Assembly: GCF_027925305.1 (NCBI RefSeq)
Contig: NZ_BSDR01000001.1
Span: forward strand, 647,001-711,000
Reading direction: 5' to 3'
Source: Desulforhabdus amnigena
GTDB taxonomy: Bacteria > Desulfobacterota > Syntrophobacteria > Syntrophobacterales > Syntrophobacteraceae
Length of the DNA stretch: 64,000 nucleotides
Shown here: positions 24,858-33,762 of the stretch, one piece after another
Numbering within the stretch: position 1 is the first letter of the stretch
How the letters are laid out: each line of letters begins with the position of its first letter
The notes under the pieces: generated by a model
Database searches by the model: none
What the model was told of the DNA's origin: nothing
Seen by the model: the letters and a program-made list of their open reading frames with translations, nothing else
Made by a program: the position numbers and the translations under genes

Positions 24858-26609
24858 TCATTTCCGCCTGTTTTCCTGGAAAGATTGATTTCCTTTGGGG
24901 ATAAATTCCTTTCGAATAGCCGGGAGCCGCAGAGTGAAGCTCGTTCCCTTTCCCGGAACGCTCTCCACTTCGATATCACCTCCGTGAGCCTCCATGAGTT
25001 TATGCACATTGGCAAGCCCCAATCCCACACCACGTGGCTTGGTTGTATAGTATGGGTCAAAGATATGAGGGAGGTCCTCGGAAGAGATTCCCATTCCGGA
25101 GTCGGAAATTTTGAAGACAGCCTGATCCGCCTCCCTGTATACCCGTATTTGGAGGGTGCCGCCATTTTCCATGGACTGCAACGCATTGAGATAAAGATTG
25201 AGAAGAACTTGTGAAAAACGGTCCGGATCCACTTCCACCTGCAGATCTTCAGGATTGATAAGGGATTGGACTTCCACTCCCTGATGCGATGCATCCATTT
25301 CCACCAAACGAGAAGTGTGCTGGATCAGTTCAGAGCAGAGACAGACCCTTTTTTGGAGTTCCGTCGGTCGTGCGAAGTCCAGCAATTCCGAGACAACCCG
25401 GTTGAGTCGTTCCACTTCCTGGCTCATGACTTCCGCAATTTTTCGAGCCCGGTCGTCATCCTTCAGTCGCCCCCCCAATATGGTGGCAAAGCCTTTGATG
25501 GAGCTCAACGGATTTCGTATCTCGTGGGCGACTCCAGCAGCCAGACGCCCCAATGCAGCCAGGCGCTCGCTCCGGTGAAGCTGCTCCTCCAGTTGCTTGA
25601 TATTGGTCATGTCCGTAAAAAGAAAGACGTATCCGGAGATTCTTTCTTCGCCGTCCCGAATGACGGCAGCGTTCACGAGGAGTGGAACACGGTTCGTTCC
25701 GTCCGTCGAATACAGAACATCCTGTTCCACTACTTTCTCTTCATTTTCGAGTTGCTTTGCTATGGAGCGAAAACAGGGAAAGGCGTAGATATTTGCATTG
25801 ATTAAAGGTGACTTCAAAATCTGGAGAGCCGCTGCATTGGTCCTTTGGATTTGCCCTCTTTTGTCCGTGGCCATCAGTCCCACAGGCATCTGATTGACCA
25901 GGGTGGAGGTGAAGGCCTCGACGTCCCGAAGGCACTTGCGGGCATCCCGGTAATGCTGAGCCCAGACCAAAGAGATGATCCCCGCGGCCCCTACCAGAAA
26001 CATGAGTCCGAAAAGCAGCACGGTTTGCTGCAGATCCTGGCGCTGAACTGCTTCAAAAGGAGAAGGATCAAGCCCCAGTACCACGTAAAAGTCGTCGTTG
26101 CCGCAAGCTCCCTCTTCCTGCGGAAAGGGACAGTTCATCCCGTGCGAACCTCTGCCTCTCTTCTTGAACCAGGGTTTATAGGAACGAACGACTTCAAAGG
26201 ATTTCTCCGGTGTGTCCAGGAAGCGGTAAGAAATCTGATCGCCTTGAGGAATGTTTACGAGCATTCTTTGGCCGATTTTATAAGCCTCGTTGTGCGCCAC
26301 GATGCGCCCGGTTGCAGTGACGATGGCCGCAGAGAGGATTTCAGGCTGCTGTGCGGTTTCTTCCAGGAGAAGCTGCAGCTGGTTCTGTCCCCATCCCATC
26401 CCCATCATTCCGGTTCGGCTGCTCGCCTCCAGGGAATTGGCAAGAAGATTCGCTTCAGAAAGGAGCGCTCTCAGCATGAATTCCCGTTCCCGGTTTATAT
26501 TCTTTGCAGCCAAAAAGAAAAGGATGGCCGCAAGAATGCCTACGGAGCCGATGATCATCCAGGGCGAAAACCATGCCCACTGGTTGGGTTGTGAAGGTCG
26601 TGAAACCAT
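24858..26609 (-). CDS. Membrane sensor histidine kinase (ZraS/HydH-like layout)
   Basis: A complete 583-aa sensor kinase. The start follows AAGGAG. Transmembrane helices at about 17-35 and 195-215 flank a periplasmic domain of about 160 residues. PAS follows (about 232-335), then HisKA with VAHEIRNPLSS (His362) and HATPase_c with N box NLYLNALQ, G1 DSGMGI and G2 GVGLGL, so it should autophosphorylate. The periplasmic domain has a Met/Gly-rich stretch (TGMMGMGWGQ, about 66-75) and a segment GSHGMNCPF...ACG with Cys160 and Cys169, which could bind metal. No response regulator is adjacent. Confidence 0.92.
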   Translation of the reverse strand: MVSRPSQPNQWAWFSPWMIIGSVGILAAILFFLAAKNINREREFMLRALLSEANLLANSLEASSRTGMMGMGWGQNQLQLLLEETAQQPEILSAAIVTATGRIVAHNEAYKIGQRMLVNIPQGDQISYRFLDTPEKSFEVVRSYKPWFKKRGRGSHGMNCPFPQEEGACGNDDFYVVLGLDPSPFEAVQRQDLQQTVLLFGLMFLVGAAGIISLVWAQHYRDARKCLRDVEAFTSTLVNQMPVGLMATDKRGQIQRTNAAALQILKSPLINANIYAFPCFRSIAKQLENEEKVVEQDVLYSTDGTNRVPLLVNAAVIRDGEERISGYVFLFTDMTNIKQLEEQLHRSERLAALGRLAAGVAHEIRNPLSSIKGFATILGGRLKDDDRARKIAEVMSQEVERLNRVVSELLDFARPTELQKRVCLCSELIQHTSRLVEMDASHQGVEVQSLINPEDLQVEVDPDRFSQVLLNLYLNALQSMENGGTLQIRVYREADQAVFKISDSGMGISSEDLPHIFDPYYTTKPRGVGLGLANVHKLMEAHGGDIEVESVPGKGTSFTLRLPAIRKEFIPKGNQSFQENRRK

Positions 26610-26819
26610 TTTATGAACTCCTTCGAAGGTGCGCCACTCCGAACAAAGATATGATGATTACATTTCATTTCGCATATTTCACGCGAAAAGGAAAATGCGG
26701 TATGTTTAACGATCTGCATGTTCGCTCGATTGCCATTGACAATCAAAGCAAGTATTCTAGATTTGAAAATCCAATGAATTCTCTATTTATTTTCTCTTCG
26801 ACTCAACGGAGGATTTCCA

Positions 26820-27164
26820 GTGAAAAAGACGGCGAAGTGTTTGATTGTGCTTGTGACGATGCTTTTGTTTTTGGCGGGATGTGACTCTTTCTTATCGACA
26901 CCGATCGGAAAAATCCTTGAAAATCCAAGAAAGTATGCGGATCGTTCCGTCACGATATCCGGGGAGGTTACGGAAGTTTTCAGCCTGATGGTGGTGCGTT
27001 ATTTCGTCATCAAGGACAAAACCGGGCAAATTGCTGTGGTTACAGATAAACCTCTGCCGCGAAAAGGTACCGAGATCACGGTCCACGGCATGGTGAAGGA
27101 GGCCTTTTCAATGGGCGATCAACAATTGCTGGTTCTAGTAGAGGACAGTGGCAAGAAAGAGTAA
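26820..27164 (+). CDS. OB-fold (tRNA_anti-like) lipoprotein
   Basis: A 114-aa lipoprotein. The start is a GTG at 26820 behind GGAGG. The signal peptide ends with the lipobox FLAGC (Cys21). The mature part reads as a small OB fold: ADRSVTISGEVTEVFSL, RYFVIKDKTGQIAVVTD, GTEITVHGMVKEAF. This pattern is seen in tRNA_anti-like domains of periplasmic proteins. It is divergent from the sensor kinase (210 bp apart); that gap contains TTTCGC-N9-GCGAAA, a possible operator. Function is unknown. Confidence 0.78.
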   Translation: MKKTAKCLIVLVTMLLFLAGCDSFLSTPIGKILENPRKYADRSVTISGEVTEVFSLMVVRYFVIKDKTGQIAVVTDKPLPRKGTEITVHGMVKEAFSMGDQQLLVLVEDSGKKE

Positions 27165-27190
27165 ACAAGTAAACAGACCTTAGCCCCCGC

Positions 27191-27280
27191 TCTTAGAGGC
27201 TGTCTGAAAATTCCTCTGCTTGGGAGCCGAACCTGCTTCGATTCCCCCCTTGAGGGGGGAATTTTCAGACATCTTCTTAG
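27191..27280. mobile_element. Short inverted-repeat element related to the one at 22852
   Basis: TGTCTGAAAATTCC (27201-27214) and GGAATTTTCAGACA (27258-27271) are perfect 14-bp inverted repeats. TCTTAG occurs at 27191-27196 and 27275-27280 as flanking direct repeats. The interior has the palindrome CCCCCCTTGAGGGGGG. The outer end (TTAGAGGCTGTCTGAAAA) aligns with the end of the element at 22852 (CTAAGAGCCTATCCGAAAA). Confidence 0.55.
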
Positions 27281-27325
27281 GTTCACCTTTGCCTGGGGAG
27301 GGGCGGGGCTACTCCGATGTGCGTT

Positions 27326-28036
27326 TCATCCTTTTGGTTCAAGAGGGTTTTTGAGATACCGGTAATAACTCTCGTACTGGTAAATGGCAGCCAGGGGGTT
27401 ATGGCCCATCAGGCGGTCTTTCACGGCGAGTACGGTACAGGGAGCTTCGGCATACTTGAAAAACAATGAATCATGCCCAACGCACAATCCGAGCAGAACG
27501 TTGAAGTCTGACTGATGGTGGTTGACGACAAGGGCCTGGAGAACAGGATTACACATGGATTCAAAACTGTTCGATACAATTTGCTGCTCTTTTGTGATTT
27601 GGAGCACCTCCTTGGATACCCTGCCCACTTTACACACCACGGAGATCACCTCAAATCCTTGATTCTTCAAAATTTCATGCACAACGGCCGCTTCACGGCG
27701 CAAACCCACACAAAACACCAGTCCGATCCGCTTGTATTTCATTTTATTTGCAAATTCAATAACTTCTACGATGCGCGGCTTGATCGGCCGCACCATACTG
27801 TAGCCCTTTTCACGGTTTCCATACCCTTCAGCCTCCTGAATGGAAGCCTGCCTGGCGAACTCGAAAACCTCCGGCGATTGAATTTCTTCCACAGCTTTTT
27901 TCACCAAATCCCGATGACGCAGTGAAGGGCAATTTTCAGGGGCTTTGCCATTTTCTTTGCGGCAAAATCTTTCGGACCAATCGTAAGGGCACTCTGCACA
28001 CTGGGGGTGTTTGTCTTGCATTCCTTGATTCCTCAT
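27326..28036 (-). CDS. DUF1847 family metal-binding protein
   Basis: A 236-aa protein of the DUF1847 family (predicted metal-binding), common in anaerobes. The N-terminus holds a cysteine cluster (QCAECPYDWSERFC ... ENCPSL). The core has KYKRIGLVFCVGLRREAAVVHEI, a run near GFEVISVVCKVG, and SMCNPVLQA. The C-terminus has LGLCVGHDSLFFK and the conserved KDRLMGHNPLAAIY. Translation may start at 28036 or five codons later (MQDKHPQC); neither has a convincing ribosome-binding site. Function is unknown. It lies downstream of the mscS gene on the same strand. Confidence 0.85.
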   Translation of the reverse strand: MRNQGMQDKHPQCAECPYDWSERFCRKENGKAPENCPSLRHRDLVKKAVEEIQSPEVFEFARQASIQEAEGYGNREKGYSMVRPIKPRIVEVIEFANKMKYKRIGLVFCVGLRREAAVVHEILKNQGFEVISVVCKVGRVSKEVLQITKEQQIVSNSFESMCNPVLQALVVNHHQSDFNVLLGLCVGHDSLFFKYAEAPCTVLAVKDRLMGHNPLAAIYQYESYYRYLKNPLEPKG

Positions 28037-28279
28037 TTCATTCTTAGGGTGAATGGTTTTTGATACCTGTGAACGGGAACCGTTAGCGGGCTCCCATTCA
28101 TCGGGTCAGCACAAATGTTTTGTGCTCCTGGCGGTGGAGTTTCTCCCAATATCTCGAGAGAAGTGTAAAAACTCACGGCCGTATTATATATCTTTTCACC
28201 AAAGGCGGTTGTGTCGTCATGAAATATTTCATCGAAGCCAGGGGCGATTTCTTGACCCGAATGGAGGATTATCCTTGAT

Positions 28280-29575
28280 CTATCCAGTTTTGATGACTGT
28301 GCCGAGTATGTTTTCCGGCTGCAGCACCCGAAAGCCTCTGGGAGCCGTGGTCTTTGGCAGGTATTCTTCGGGAAGGGCGGCCAGGTTTCCATCGCGAATT
28401 GCAGAGTAGGTGGGCGACAGGATTTCAACCCCCGCCGCATTGAATTTATCCTGAATGTTCTGGTGTAGTTCCGATTGTGTTTTAGCGAGTCTGTTGATCA
28501 CCTTGGTATATGCATTCAATTCGTAAGTTACGGAAAAGTCGTTCAGGCTGGTTTGAAGAACAAAGGGGGGCGGGTCTTCAGAGACATCCTGGGTGGATAG
28601 GGCCGCGTCGGTCAGGAGTTGATGAACCGTCCTCCAGGGGACATCGTAGCCGATGGTGACGGTGGTAGAGAGAATCAGGCCCATCTGTTCCGCCATGGCG
28701 CTGAAGTTTATGATATGGCAGCCAAGCACCATGGAATTGGGAATAGTGACCTCCACATTCTTGATGGTGCGCAGACGAGTGATGAGAAGTGTCTTTTCGA
28801 TCACGTCCCCGACCGTGTCGGCGATTTTCACGCGATCTCCTATTTTGAAAGGGCGCATGTAGATGAGGGACGCACCGGCGACAATGTTGGCGACAGCAGC
28901 CGTGGAGCCCAGAGACAAAAGTACACCCAAAAAAATCGATATCCCCTGAAAGGCCGGACTGCCAAAGCCCGGAAGATAAGGCGAAATGACGACAATGGTG
29001 AGGATAATGATCAGGAATCGTAAAAGCTTATAGGTGGGTTCCGCCCATTCCGGGTAAAAACCGGCAAGCCTTACGTTGTTTCTTCGAATTTCCGTGAAGA
29101 CCATTCTGAAAAATTTTATGAGATAGCGTGCCAGCAGAGAAATGAACGCGATGATGATCAGATTGGGAATGAAGGCGAGCAATCCATGAAAAATATTGGA
29201 GATGGGGGCGATGATGTAATACAGGTAGGTGAGCACGATCCCTCGCGTCTGGGGGAAAAAGCTCAAAACGAGAGGGATAAAAATATAGACGGTCAGAGCA
29301 ATGATCAAAAGCCGTAACGCATTCAAGAGTCGCTTCAATATATTGGAAAGGCGGTCTGCGGAGATAAGTTCAAGGTTTTGGATTTTGAACGGCGGGAGGC
29401 ATGTGCCGACACATGATTCGAGTTTTTTCAAAGCCTTTTGAAAAAGCTTGTTGATGAACTTTATGATGAGAAGAAGGAGGATGAGGGTGAGGAGAGTGAG
29501 CAGGAGCCTCATGAAGACTCCTTCCGAACTCGATCCCCTGAATATGATTTGAATAACGGTCTGAATTTTTTCCAT
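28280..29575 (-). CDS. MscS-family mechanosensitive ion channel
   Basis: A 431-aa small-conductance-type channel protein that releases solutes on hypo-osmotic shock. At least four hydrophobic helices lie at about 22-42, 86-108, 117-140 and 181-200. The pore-lining helix and beta domain follow: GVLLSLGSTAAVANIVAGASLIYMRPF, then GDRVKIADTVGDVIEKTLL and NVEVTIPNSMVLG, which match the MscS core. The ATG at 29575 follows GGAGAAGA. It lies 62 bp downstream of the DUF2950 gene on the same strand. Confidence 0.9.
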   Translation of the reverse strand: MEKIQTVIQIIFRGSSSEGVFMRLLLTLLTLILLLLIIKFINKLFQKALKKLESCVGTCLPPFKIQNLELISADRLSNILKRLLNALRLLIIALTVYIFIPLVLSFFPQTRGIVLTYLYYIIAPISNIFHGLLAFIPNLIIIAFISLLARYLIKFFRMVFTEIRRNNVRLAGFYPEWAEPTYKLLRFLIIILTIVVISPYLPGFGSPAFQGISIFLGVLLSLGSTAAVANIVAGASLIYMRPFKIGDRVKIADTVGDVIEKTLLITRLRTIKNVEVTIPNSMVLGCHIINFSAMAEQMGLILSTTVTIGYDVPWRTVHQLLTDAALSTQDVSEDPPPFVLQTSLNDFSVTYELNAYTKVINRLAKTQSELHQNIQDKFNAAGVEILSPTYSAIRDGNLAALPEEYLPKTTAPRGFRVLQPENILGTVIKTG

Positions 29576-29637
29576 TCGTCTCTTCTCCTCAGCCCTCTCG
29601 ATAAGAACTGCGCGGTGTCATGTACCGAATATCCGAA

Positions 29638-30606
29638 CTACATTTCCACTTTTTTCCATGTCTTGTCGGGATCGAATTTTTCCATGGCCCCTGCCAGGGA
29701 ATCTGTCTTGGGACCCAGGTCCTTTTGGTACACAATGCCATCGTGGTTGACGATAAAAGTCATGACCCCGGACGATCCATATTGGGCCGGATAAGCGACG
29801 AGTGCAAATCCACCGATCATCTTCCCTTGGACCACATAGTCGCATGCACCGTCCGGTGCATGGGGGCCCTGAGCCGTGAGGATCTTGTAAAGATATCCAT
29901 AATAGGGTGTGGGATCTTCGTTTGATTGCTTATCGGAATAGCCTTCATTCCTGGCCTTTGCCATAAGAGGACCAAGGGGGCTCGGTTCTTCACCTTCCTG
30001 AGTTTCCCAGTACAGACCGTCCTTCTTGCCTTCTTCACTCATGAGTTTCATGGCATAGTCCATCGTTCCGTCCCCATTGGCGTCCTTTTCCGAATATTCG
30101 CGCTGAGCTTCAACATATGCCAGACAGACCTGGATGGCGCTCAATTCATTCTTTCCGATTCTCCGGTTGAGCAGTTCCTCTTTGCCCTCTTTAATATCAA
30201 AACGCCATGATTTCCCTTCCTTCACGATGGGGATGGGAAGCGGCCAGTCTTCGTTACCCACCTGAAGGACCACCCTTTTGTCGCTTTCATGCAAGAGCAG
30301 ATTTTTTTCCGTATACATTTTCAGGAAATGCTCCCGCCCGCTCTCATCTGCCACCTCATCACCCGATGAGATGATTTGTTCTCCCTCTGGTCCGAAGATT
30401 GTGAGAAGCTTATTTTCGTCATTTTCCTGCAACGCACTTACCATGGCCGCCACAGCCTCTTCAGGCGATGAAAATTGGGCTGGCTTTGCCTTTGCTGCCA
30501 GGGCATTGTTTGCCAACAGGCTAAAAGCCACTCCCACCGTGACAAAAAGGAACGAAGCAAAATGCCTCCTGGAATTCTTTCTTCTATTTTGTGCGAAGAA
30601 AAACAT
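29638..30606 (-). CDS. DUF2950 family periplasmic protein
   Basis: A 322-aa secreted protein of the DUF2950 family. The start is the ATG at 30606 (MFFFAQNRRKNSRRH); a more upstream ATG would place the GGAGG ribosome-binding site inside the gene. The signal peptide has a core around FLFVTVGVAFSLLA and likely cleavage after NNALA. The mature part starts with FSSPEEAVAAMVSAL and includes WRFDIKEGKEELLNRRIG, DGLYWETQEGEEPSPLGPL and YGYLYKILTAQGPHAPDG, typical of the family. Function is unknown. DUF2950 genes often stand next to DUF3300 genes, as here (87 bp apart). Confidence 0.88.
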   Translation of the reverse strand: MFFFAQNRRKNSRRHFASFLFVTVGVAFSLLANNALAAKAKPAQFSSPEEAVAAMVSALQENDENKLLTIFGPEGEQIISSGDEVADESGREHFLKMYTEKNLLLHESDKRVVLQVGNEDWPLPIPIVKEGKSWRFDIKEGKEELLNRRIGKNELSAIQVCLAYVEAQREYSEKDANGDGTMDYAMKLMSEEGKKDGLYWETQEGEEPSPLGPLMAKARNEGYSDKQSNEDPTPYYGYLYKILTAQGPHAPDGACDYVVQGKMIGGFALVAYPAQYGSSGVMTFIVNHDGIVYQKDLGPKTDSLAGAMEKFDPDKTWKKVEM

Positions 30607-30693
30607 CGTTTCTACCTCCAAAACAAGAATCTCGAAGATTTTCCACCATACAGGAGCCCGTCGGCGACCGTTGCATCAAAGTGAATGGATTCA

Positions 30694-31983
30694 TTACCGG
30701 CGTCCTCTTCCTGCACGGCCTCCACCACCGCCAAATCTTCCTGTGGACATTTGTTGCCGGCTCGATCTGCCGCGGTCGGCCTGCATCCGAATTTCGCTGC
30801 CGCGCCCCATTCCTTCAAAAGCGCTCGATCTCCCGCGCTGTTCGAACCTCTGGCCCTGGAATTGTTGAGTCCGCCTCATATCTCCAGTACGTCTCAGTTG
30901 TTGTGAGGATCGGGTTTCTCTGCGTTGCTCGAAACCCCTTCGTGTAGAATCGGGAGGCCGGTTGATGCGGGGGGCACCTTCGGGGCGTACCGGAGCTTTG
31001 GATGGTCTGCGTTGTATCGTATCCCTCTGGTGGATTGAATCCCCATACCGCCTTTCGGTTCCTCTCCAGTCGTAGCCACGATAGTCGCGCCTGCCGTCGA
31101 AGCTTCTCACACCTCTCCGCCCATAGCGCTCCCTGTTGTATGCGTCCCGATAAGCCACACCCTTACGATGCCGCGCATCATGCTGCCATCTGACGGTATT
31201 GATGCCTCGGGTTCTGTAATCCCATCGATGCATATTGATATGGCGGTTTATATTGACATGCACATCATGTGAGCGCCAGCCCCAGTAACCCCATCCGTGG
31301 TCCCAGTAGCTTCCCACGGCAACACCGGCGGCGAACGAAATCAGTCCTGTGGCTATAATGGCTCCCGCTGGATAATAGGGGTAAACCACTGCCGGAGGAT
31401 ATGAGGGATACCACCAGGATCCGTAAACCACTGCCGGGTCGTATGTAGGGACGTAGATGACTTCAGGATTGGCCGGTTCGATCCGAATGATCTTTTCTTC
31501 CACAATGACTTTCTGCTGATCGGTCGATTTCAGGTTCCCCTGGTCGGCCGCCCTGGCCCGCAATTTCTGGACCGTGTCCATGACATCCGCTTCTTGAGCC
31601 AGGAAGGCATCCCCCAGATCTTGTGTCCAGTCCAGTTGGTCGCTCATCATGCTGAGGATTTCCGGGAATTGCACGAGGGCCTTCACGCTCGGATCCCAGT
31701 CCATTTTCTCGGCTGCGTCAAGGAGTTTCTGGCCTTTTAGATTCTTGTTTGCCCTGACCCACCGGTCCGCCTGGACCACCTCGATAGGGTAGGTGGCGGC
31801 CATGAGGATTTGTGCAAGCAAATTATCCGGGTAGAGGGCGATGGGCGCCAGCATCTGGTCCAGTTGTTCCTGGTTGAATACCGGCGTTGCCTCGGAGTTT
31901 TGCCCCATAGTCCCGGAGGGCGCAGCCAGCATCAAGGCAAGGAATCCTATGAGAAGTTTCATAGGTACAGTTTTTTTATTCAT
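30694..31983 (-). CDS. DUF3300 family exported protein with basic low-complexity tail
   Basis: A 429-aa exported protein. A signal peptide (core about 8-22) is followed by the DUF3300 domain: QLDQMLAPIALYPDNLLAQI, AATYPIEVVQADRWV and MDWDPSVKALVQFPEIL. A central segment is rich in Tyr, Trp and Pro (PTYDPAVVYGSWWYPSYPPA). A glycine-rich hydrophobic stretch (ATGLISFAAGVAVG) follows, then about 190 residues that are Arg/Gly/Gln/His-rich and end GGGGRAGRGRR. The tail looks disordered and positively charged and might bind nucleic acid or cell wall. AAGGAG precedes the ATG. It is the first gene of a likely operon with the DUF2950 and mscS genes. Confidence 0.88.
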   Translation of the reverse strand: MNKKTVPMKLLIGFLALMLAAPSGTMGQNSEATPVFNQEQLDQMLAPIALYPDNLLAQILMAATYPIEVVQADRWVRANKNLKGQKLLDAAEKMDWDPSVKALVQFPEILSMMSDQLDWTQDLGDAFLAQEADVMDTVQKLRARAADQGNLKSTDQQKVIVEEKIIRIEPANPEVIYVPTYDPAVVYGSWWYPSYPPAVVYPYYPAGAIIATGLISFAAGVAVGSYWDHGWGYWGWRSHDVHVNINRHINMHRWDYRTRGINTVRWQHDARHRKGVAYRDAYNRERYGRRGVRSFDGRRDYRGYDWRGTERRYGDSIHQRDTIQRRPSKAPVRPEGAPRINRPPDSTRRGFEQRRETRSSQQLRRTGDMRRTQQFQGQRFEQRGRSSAFEGMGRGSEIRMQADRGRSSRQQMSTGRFGGGGGRAGRGRR

Positions 31984-32482
31984 GGTTTTATCTCCTTGGC
32001 TTTGGGAGGGTCAGGAAGTCCACGAATCCGGCGCCTGCGGGATCGGGCAGATTCTCGGTATTTATCGAAGTCGAGTTTTGCGGCCGCTTTCTGATGTATA
32101 TATCTTTTCGATGAATATAAGTCACTGTGTTTTCGGTATTTATTAAGATAAAGCCTGTCGAAGGCTTGCGCTCATCTTTTTCAACAAAACACAGCTCTCA
32201 TACGCACTACGCAATCCACCGCGCAGATCATTTTGAAGTGAATCGCTTTTGAAATCCCCATTTACCTGGGAGGCACAGAGATCACAGAGGAATTTCATAA
32301 GAATTATAAAATATTCTCCGTGTCTCCGCAGTGAATAACGGGATATTGGAATCCGCCAACTCCCCAAAGCGCAAGATGGCTGCCTCAAGTTCCGCGGGAT
32401 GGGATTGACGGTCATGGGCATTGACGGTATGCTTCCGGAAATTCTCTCAGGAAAGCTGAAAGCCATGGAAAATGGAGGAGCC
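31984..32482. other. Divergent intergenic region with a dispersed repeat
   Basis: 499 bp between the DUF3300 gene and the divergent peptidase gene. The segment 32271-32333 (GAGGCACAGAGATCACAGAG ... TTCTCCGTGTCTCCGCAGTG) is a degenerate inverted repeat like the one at 12668-12730. No other element was identified. The peptidase ribosome-binding site GGAGGAG lies at about 32473-32479. Confidence 0.45.
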
Positions 32483-33424
32483 ATGTTCGATCTTCGATTC
32501 TCTCGTTTGTTTCTGTTCTGCCTTATGCTCTTTTTTCTTTCCCCTCCGGTTTGGGCTGAGAAGGGGCCTGACCGTTTTTTTCTCATGGGGGATGGCAGCA
32601 TTCATATCAAGAACGTGCGTAGTGGGCAGGATGCCTCCATCACGCTCCTCACTCCGGATGGGGACCTGAATGAGGAAGGCTTCAACAAGGTCGATGAGCT
32701 TTTCGGTTTCCCGACCTGGGAAAAGGAGGAACACATCTCTCCGAGGCTGATTTTCATGCTCGATTATTTTTCCGACCTGGTTGCCCCCGGGAAGGTGATC
32801 CAGCTGGAATCCGGCTACCGCAGCCCGGAATACAACTCCAGCCTTCGGAATTCAGGAGGAAATGTCGCCAAGACGAGCCAGCACATAGACGGCATGGCGC
32901 TCGATTTCAGCATAGAAGGCGTGAACGGCAAGGAACTGTGGGAGATCATCCGGAGCAGAAATTGCTGCGGTGTCGGACATTACGGAGGATCGAGCATCCA
33001 CCTGGATTCAGCGAGGCCCCGGTTCTGGGAGGCAGCAACCTCGAAAGTGAAAACGGGCGAGAGCGACTACAACCGAAGGATTTATGTCTCTTCGGATTAT
33101 GACCGATATCGGCCCGGCGACGCAGTGCGGCTTTCATTTTCCTCGGTCAGTGTTTTCGGCTTTGGGATCGGACGTACCGTTTCCTTCGTAAATGATTCCG
33201 AAGGATCCCATACCGTCGCGGCGGCTCAGATCCGGAACCAGGAGGATGACGACTGCATTCTGATAAAAGACAGGAAGGCTTCCCGCTTCATTCATCTCTC
33301 CGTACCACCGGCATTGCGTGAGGGTAAGTACAGGATGAAAGTCGATTTTTGCCGGCGGCCTTTCGAGCAGATGCCGGAATGGACGCTTTCCAACGAGATC
33401 GAAATCAGTAAGAGTGGACCTTGA
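32483..33424 (+). CDS. Exported DUF882/M15-type peptidase (murein endopeptidase-like)
   Basis: A 313-aa exported protein. The start MFDLRFSRLFLF at 32483 follows GGAGGAG. The signal peptide is predicted to be cut after PPVWA (residue 25). The peptidase core carries LESGYRSPEYNSSL, then SQHIDGMALDFSI (zinc ligands His134 and Asp141) and GGSSIHLDSARPRFW (His173), the LAS-type metallopeptidase arrangement seen in M15 and the DUF882/YcbK group. Those enzymes cut peptide cross-links in peptidoglycan. About 120 C-terminal residues form a separate beta-rich domain that was not recognised. Confidence 0.85.
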   Translation: MFDLRFSRLFLFCLMLFFLSPPVWAEKGPDRFFLMGDGSIHIKNVRSGQDASITLLTPDGDLNEEGFNKVDELFGFPTWEKEEHISPRLIFMLDYFSDLVAPGKVIQLESGYRSPEYNSSLRNSGGNVAKTSQHIDGMALDFSIEGVNGKELWEIIRSRNCCGVGHYGGSSIHLDSARPRFWEAATSKVKTGESDYNRRIYVSSDYDRYRPGDAVRLSFSSVSVFGFGIGRTVSFVNDSEGSHTVAAAQIRNQEDDDCILIKDRKASRFIHLSVPPALREGKYRMKVDFCRRPFEQMPEWTLSNEIEISKSGP

Positions 33425-33698
33425 GCCTTTGTCATCAGGAATTGACAAGGAACAACCTGTTTGCTTTAAATGCTTGGCTTCCGGATTTTCGTGAAGACTG
33501 AAATCCATAGAAAACCAATAGGACATTGATTGCCCTCCCTCATATTCCGAGGGCATCAAATCCACTCCCGCCTCGAGCGTATTCTCCCCAGTGACGGTAA
33601 AGAAGGCATTTTTGCACCTCGACCATGCGGATAGCCTGTTGAAAATATAGTAAAACCAGGCCAATCCACGATGCGACAAATTTTGCGAAAGTCCCCCC

Positions 33699-33726
33699 TT
33701 GACATTTTCGAACATCGGATTAAAAA
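33699..33726 (+). promoter_or_regulatory. Candidate sigma70-type promoter of groESL
   Basis: TTGACA (33699-33704) is a perfect -35 box. TAAAAA (33721-33726) sits 16 bp downstream as a -10 matching 4 of 6 positions. The predicted transcription start falls at the left edge of the CIRCE element, a normal arrangement for HrcA repression. Confidence 0.6.
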
Positions 33727-33735
33727 AATAGCGTG

Positions 33736-33762
33736 TTAGCACTCTCATTCAGAGAGTGCCAA
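33736..33762 (+). promoter_or_regulatory. CIRCE operator (HrcA binding site)
   Basis: TTAGCACTC, 9 bp, then GAGTGCCAA. It matches the CIRCE consensus TTAGCACTC-N9-GAGTGCTAA with one mismatch. It lies 84 bp upstream of groES, so groES-groEL should be under the HrcA heat-shock repressor. hrcA itself is outside the window. Confidence 0.92.

Noticed and set aside
28033-28440. Open frame between DUF1847 and mscS genes
   Set aside because: It overlaps the end of mscS in another frame and has no ribosome-binding site or motif.
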